NCBI RefSeq assembly: GCF_048128805.1
Contig: NC_136010.1
Coordinates: 28,445,980 to 28,509,979, forward strand
DNA from: Centroberyx gerrardi
Taxonomy: Eukaryota; Chordata; Actinopteri; Beryciformes; Berycidae
DNA: 64,000 nt
Direction: 5' to 3'
Notes under the pieces: generated by a model
Seen by the model: only the letters and a program-made list of their open reading frames with translations
The model's database searches: none
What the model was told of the DNA's origin: nothing
Shown: positions 58,801-64,000 of the stretch, one piece after another
Layout: every line of letters begins with the position of its first letter
Position numbering within the stretch: the stretch's first letter is position 1
Position numbers and translations under genes: made by a program

Positions 58801-61800
58801 TCTTCCTCCAGCCTGTGCTCCAGGTCCTGAAGAAACCTAGAGGCAGTAAGTGAGCAGAAAATGTGAGGAGGAGACAGAATGAGTAAGACATGTAGAAAAT
58901 AGCAGAGGTTTAGAAAAGAAAAAGAGGCACATTGGCGCCGTATTACTTCACCTCTCACTGACGTCTTTGACTTCTGGCAGCTTGGAGAAGAGCCATTGCT
59001 TATCCTGGACTCCAAGACACTCCCCAAGCTCCTGGGACAGCATGAAGTGGTCCACGGCGATCGTCAAGCTACGAATGTACGATGCCTCAGATGTCACCAA
59101 CTCAAACTTTGCCTGAGTTGAGGAGGAAACAGTATGTGAGCTAAGGAACAGTAGGGGATTGAGCAATTACGCAAACTAGTAAAACTCAAAGGCGAAGGCA
59201 ATTCCAAAATCTGAAGTTTCCTCAAATTTCCCACGTTCACCTCCTGTAATTTCCTTTCCTCGTTGCTGAAGTTGTCAAGCTGGCCGCTGCTCCGAACATC
59301 AGGGATGTCCTGCCACAGGGCAAAAGCCGAGCCTCGCGATGAACGAAAGGAGCTGGACGGAGACAGATTAGACGGAGACGGGGTGCCGTCTGAGCCCTCG
59401 TCCCTAAGCCCCTCCTCCTCTGTACCTGGCTCCTTCCCTTGTTGCCTCTGGATCTCTCTGTTGATGGCGACGTCACTGTATTCCTGGTAGAGAATCGCTG
59501 GAGGACGAAGCACGAGCCAAGAGAAAGATGTCAAGAGTGGGAAAGAGTGGGTACAATAGGCAAACATTTATGGAAAAAACAAAATATTGCAGGGAAACTC
59601 ACAACTAGGCAAAAACCGTGACAAGCGATTCGAGCTGGCAACAGTGGGAGGTGAGCCCCAGTCCTCCTCTATGGATTTCTTTCGCATTCTGTTGGGAATA
59701 GGTGTGTTGTCATGAAAAACAATAGAGGCAGTTTCACTGACTCAGTACATGCCTCTTCAGTGTTTCCTACTGACAAGAACTGTGTTAAAACATTTGTTTT
59801 CGATCACTACTTACCCAAGTTTTGTGCTCCAACGATGCAATGGCATTCCGCTGTCACTGTTGGGCAGTGGAGGTGGAGGGCCTACAGGACTGTGGGGGGC
59901 GCTATCACTAGAACCCCCTGAGCTGCGGTGCTTAGAGTTGGACTTACCTAGAGAGGAAAAAAGCAGAAAGTGAAAGTGGTGGTGGGTGTGCAAAATTATG
60001 TAAACCACCAAAACAACACTATGTGGTCAAAGGTTTTTCAGTTGCTAGTTGGTGACAGTAAAAGGATTTGCACAGAAAATCCAGGAAAAAAGTATTATGT
60101 GATGTATTGTCAGTATTATAAGCAGGATGGCTGTGTTTCATTGCAAAAATTGCCATGAGCATTGATAAACAGCTGAAAAAGTGAGTTTAAGGTTTCATAC
60201 TCCTTTAACACAAGGACAAAAGCTTAGCAGATATTGTGAATGAATGGTGCTAACTCCCATGAGTGTTTGGATACTTTGGGGTAGCTTCTTGAGGTTCTCC
60301 GCTGTTCAAGGCTCTTTGATGAAGCCACAGCTGTTTGGGCCTTCTTATGCTAGCTATCAGAGATAGCTGTAGATAGCCTTGACAAATAAATAGCCTTTGA
60401 TGGTACAGCATTATGGCTTCATATTAGGTTTAGGATTTAGGAGAGTTTGGTCCAGTTATCCCTCTTATTTCAAACTGTGGTCTGTGCTCGCCACCACAAG
60501 GTCATGGCTAATGTTGCTTGCACAGTAGGACAAATGGTGAAGTTTGACATGGAGTGGCCTATTTCCGAGACTTACAAAGTTGATTTTGACAATGAAGTTT
60601 CTGAGTGTCTAACTTTTACCTTTATCTGTGTTGTACATTTTCAAGAAGAAAGCCACTGCATTAGAATCTGTTAATGCCATGACCGCTTTAAGCTAGCTGT
60701 TAGCATACTTTGGGTTAGCTGTTTGCAGCTACTCACAGTCAGGGTTGGGGTTGAGGCTGCTGGAGCTCTGCCTGTCCCTGGAGGCGACCCGAGCAGACAG
60801 CGATTTCCCCAGCTTCAGGGTGAAGGAGTTCTTTCTTTGGGACAGCTGCAGTCTGGATATTAGTTCTGAAGCCGAGAAGCGCCGCCGTTCATGGTCCCCT
60901 TGACGAGAGCGCGATAAAGAGCTCCCCCTCGTGGCACTTGAAGTCTCTACGCTCCCACAGTCCTCTCCCACCCCTGGTAGTGAGTCTTCTATTATCTGCA
61001 GCGGTTCTGCAGGCAAATTGAACGTATCAGGGTGATTGAGGTTTAGGAGATCTGTAGCACTCTCTGTGGATGAAGGACTTGTCATTTCATCAAGGGAAGA
61101 TAATCCACTGAGGTCCTCCTCCAGGAAGGATGCGAAGGGTCCTGGGAAGATGTAGTCTCCATCCAGAATTGGACTGCTGAGAGATTCATCACTCGGGCTG
61201 TCCGGGGAATAAACTCGCATCTTTCGCCCTGCAAGATGAAAAAAGAACAAAATAACTTCACCGGTTCAACAGAAAGTGTGTAAAGTGTTTGTAAAGGCTA
61301 ATTTGTTATTTCAGCCTGGTCAAATTTCTACTACTGGAACACTGGAAAGCGCACTGTACTCACGGATTGACTTCTCCTTCAGTGAACCCTGTGATGTTCT
61401 CCTCTGTGGCTGGCAGGAGTCTGGGCTCTGAAACCCGGAACCTTCTGGGGAGGACGGGGAGCAAGGTAACTGAGAATCCCAGGAGTCTCTCTGTGTGTCT
61501 GTCCGTCTGTCCGTGTAGAGAGAGGATAGAGGGAACGACAGGGGGAGGCTAAGAGCTGCGTGGAGAGGGCGACATATGGTCGTGACGGTGCGTGGTTTCT
61601 CGGTGTGCTCCTGCGGAGAAGTATCAGTCCCGATGCCATTCTGGCATTCAAACTCATCTTCATCCAAAAGTCTGTGGGAGTCCAAATTCAAGTTCGTTTC
61701 ATGGTCACTGTCCGGGTCACTCCTGTGACAGCCATTTTGTACCTCATTCAGTTCATTTAGGGTGTGTTTGAAACCATTCTGGGGCAGGGAATGCGTTGTG

Positions 61801-62084
61801 CACCGTGTGTCCGGAGTAACAATTGGCCTTGGAGAGCCAAGACCGTTGAGTTTAGGAGTCACCGGCGGTTGTAGCTCGATAAAAGCTAACGTTTCCTGCT
61901 GGCACACGGCGACATGCTTGTGGTGGCACGGGCGTAGGAGAGGCCTGTCGTCCCGGGCCTCGCTCAGAGCCTGGGACTCGCCTGAGCCAGGGATCCACAT
62001 GCTGGGGCTCTCTCCTCGGCAGCGAAACGCGTGAAGGTGGGGCTGGAAGTCAGGGAGAGGCGAGAATCCATACCCAGGGAGCAT
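55887..62084 (-). CDS. arhgef19: Rho guanine nucleotide exchange factor 19 (ARHGEF19/WGEF)
   Basis: ARHGEF19 is a Dbl-family exchange factor that activates RhoA at the cell cortex and is linked to Wnt/planar-polarity signalling.
Coding exons from the 5' end: 62,084-61,364; 61,228-60,737; 59,947-59,815; 59,688-59,603; 59,497-59,241; 59,112-58,952; 58,836-58,684; 58,308-58,179; 57,998-57,924; 57,826-57,737; 57,405-57,242; 57,124-56,966; 56,796-56,717; 56,622-56,518; 56,041-55,887. They total 2,961 nt (986 aa); all junctions are GT-AG.
The N-terminal half is long and poorly conserved except [15 protein letters not shown] (about 56-70), RKMRVYSP and [14 protein letters not shown]. The DH domain is about 564-757 ([54 protein letters not shown]). 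The PH domain is about 775-900 ([31 protein letters not shown]). The SH3 domain is about 905-965 ([31 protein letters not shown]).
The match to ARHGEF19 is distinctly closer than to ARHGEF16 or NGEF. The first coding exon begins after an acceptor at 62,106, so a 5' UTR exon lies upstream, perhaps beyond the window. It is longer than human (802 aa). Confidence 0.95.
56355..56445. repeat. Repeat end 'GGTCCCCGGACCCCATGCTGAGAACCACTG' type, in the last arhgef19 intron
   Basis: CCCCGGACCCCATGCTGAGA followed by ACCACTGGCTTAGA is a familiar end of an abundant fish DNA element. Only this end is clear; it lies between the last two coding exons of arhgef19. Confidence 0.5.
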
Positions 62085-62277
62085 GGCTGAATGAACGCAT
62101 GGGAGCTGCAGGAGAGAGGGAAAACAGAGTCTATTTAATCTTAACGAAGGAGACTAAAAAGAAAAGTTCAAAACCTTTTCTCAGTGCATTTTACCTTTCA
62201 GTTGAAAGACACCAAATACAGGATTTGCACTTTGTCTCCTGTTGTCCATTGCAGTAACTTCAGCTCAACCTTAGTGA

Positions 62278-62815
62278 CCCCCTTTACACCTGGCATTAAC
62301 ATGCGTCCTAGGTGATCAGATTACGAATGGATAGTGTAAAAAGTTATAAAATTCAGGTGGGAATGCACCTAAGATGCATTGAAGATCTGATCACCCAAAC
62401 CACTTGTGGCGCATTGGGCCACATTAAAAACAAAGAGCAAATGTGCTGTGTCTCAAGTCCACACACAGCAGCTATCTAAATGGAAATAAACTTACATTCA
62501 TGGACCCAACCTGGAAGTGCACATAAATCAAACTGCTGCAAGCAACTTGGATAGTAATGGGTAACATAACTGTCAAAATGGATTGACAGGATACTGGTGG
62601 ATGGGAAACAAGCAAGATGAGGTGGCTACTGTTAACTTTAAAGTAAATATTACGATGGGAACTGACATGGACACCAATCTGTGTTTTGTGGTGCAAAGAG
62701 AAATGTGATTTCAATTTATACCAAAAACGCACTTTAATGTCAGGTGTAAATCCAGCTAAACCATATCCAGACACAATCCCAATACGAGATGCATGTTAAT
62801 GCCAGGTGGAAAGGG
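62278..62815. mobile_element. Miniature inverted-repeat transposon upstream of the first arhgef19 coding exon
   Basis: CCCTTTACACCTGGCATTAA CATGC at the left pairs with GCATGTTAATGCCAGGTGGAAAGGG at the right, with few mismatches. The body has no coding capacity. It lies in the arhgef19 5' intron or upstream region. Confidence 0.75.
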
Positions 62816-63631
62816 ACCAGACTTCCATTTAAAACAGAACTAAAACAGAACTCACAGACGTTCTCATGTGAAACCACATGACCATGGGCGACTGATCCTA
62901 GATTTATGACCTAAAAAACGAATCTCTCCAAAAGCTAAGTGCCAGAGCCTGATTCTCTGGGTGATATGAAGCTGCTCCACTGACAGAAATATGGGTACAT
63001 TTTCTAATTTATGACTGTCTACACAATAAGGAAATTATTATTTGGATGTAAAAGCTCAAACAAACATTCTGAGTCCAAAAAGTCAACCCCTATTGTCAAT
63101 GGAGCAGCTTCAGAACATGCTGCTTGATGCTTGAGAGTCTTATTTCTCTGGCTTTCTAACTTTGGGAGACAGTTCATGAGTATAAACTATTGCCTGAACT
63201 GTCCAAGATCATCGGAATAACAAATGTGAATTGTGTTTTGAGTGGATTTTAGCTCAAATATCTCAAGCTAGCAGAGGAGCTAACGGGAAAACACTGGAAT
63301 GTTTCATCAAGAAAGGAACAAAACGTTGCTGGTGTTTTAGTCTTCTTAACCAATACAGCAACAAACCACTTATCCAGCAATTAAATATGGTTGACTGGAC
63401 ACAACTCAGTGTTAGCAATGTGGCTTAGTGTTGCCAGAGGATTCCACAGACTTGATCAAGTGTTACACAGTGAAGTCAGTTATAATGAACAGTGAATGCA
63501 TCATTACATAAACTTTACAAACTATTCAGGCTGTCTATAGATGCTGGAGTTTACTGTAACATGTTGACTGTCCACACACCCACACACACACTGAGCAGAC
63601 ACTCACTTCTGGAATTAGCATGCTCCTCCAT

Positions 63632-63667
<36 letters not shown>

Positions 63668-64000
63668 AAGTCTGGTGTAGTGTGTCTCCTGAGCCGTGTC
63701 TTCCTGCTCTAATTAAAGACTGCTCTACACACAGCATTCAGCCCCTGTACTTATCATCTCTAGACACACACATACACACACATGCACGCACACACACACA
63801 AGCCCCAGACAGAATACCACAGCAGATAGACACGCAGAGGAAGAGAGCACATCCTCGCCACTCTCACCTTTCACCTGAGATCTATACTCATCTATCACTC
63901 CGGTTGTTTGTCCACCTTCCTGTCAGCCCACATTAGCCAGTTGGCACCTTTTCTGATTGAATATTTACAGTAAGAGCCTGTTAAAACCTACCAGCGGGTG
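62816..64000. other. arhgef19 5' intron or upstream region
   Basis: No exon could be identified. CA microsatellites lie at 63,634-63,665 and 63,762-63,800. The plus-strand frames at 63,492-63,936 are partly CA-repeat translations. Confidence 0.45.

Overview
This is vertebrate nuclear DNA, almost certainly from a ray-finned (teleost) fish. It shows intron-split genes with GT-AG junctions, dense CA/GT/GA microsatellites, and many short inverted-repeat DNA transposons and retrotransposon remnants of the kinds common in fish. No bacterial-style operons occur. Three protein genes and one microRNA cluster can be read directly; the exon joins below were worked out by hand from reading frame and splice sites, and each protein gene sums to a whole number of codons.

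Layout. Bases 1-16,100 hold no gene I can support: microsatellites, inverted-repeat elements, LINE fragments and a CpG-rich block near 4.9 kb. At 16.1-17.3 kb lies a GC-rich promoter-like block with a GRHL-type site, a GC box, CCAAT boxes and CACCTG E-boxes. About 4.7 kb downstream are three hairpins with the mature sequences of miR-200b (21.5 kb), miR-200a (21.7 kb) and miR-429 (23.3 kb), in the order and strand known from other vertebrates. From 24 to 33 kb the DNA is intergenic, with a 615-bp transposon-like element bounded by a 5-bp duplication.

From 33.1 to 41.3 kb, plus strand, is ttll10, a tubulin polyglycylase of the tubulin-tyrosine-ligase-like family (11 coding exons, 705 aa). From 42.7 to 53.7 kb, plus strand, is a two-PH-domain, N-terminally acylated protein best assigned to plekhn1 (11 coding exons, 393 aa); its four-exon PH module is duplicated in tandem with matching exon phases. 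From 62.1 down to 55.9 kb, minus strand, is arhgef19, a RhoA guanine-nucleotide exchange factor (15 coding exons, 986 aa). plekhn1 and arhgef19 are convergent.

Context. In human 1p36.33 the MIR200B-MIR200A-MIR429 cluster lies beside TTLL10, with PLEKHN1 close by, while ARHGEF19 is farther along 1p36. The window therefore keeps an old linkage group. Genes of epithelial state (miR-200 and its ZEB-type E-boxes), ciliary tubulin glycylation (ttll10) and Rho signalling (arhgef19) sit side by side; the sequence does not show that they are co-regulated.
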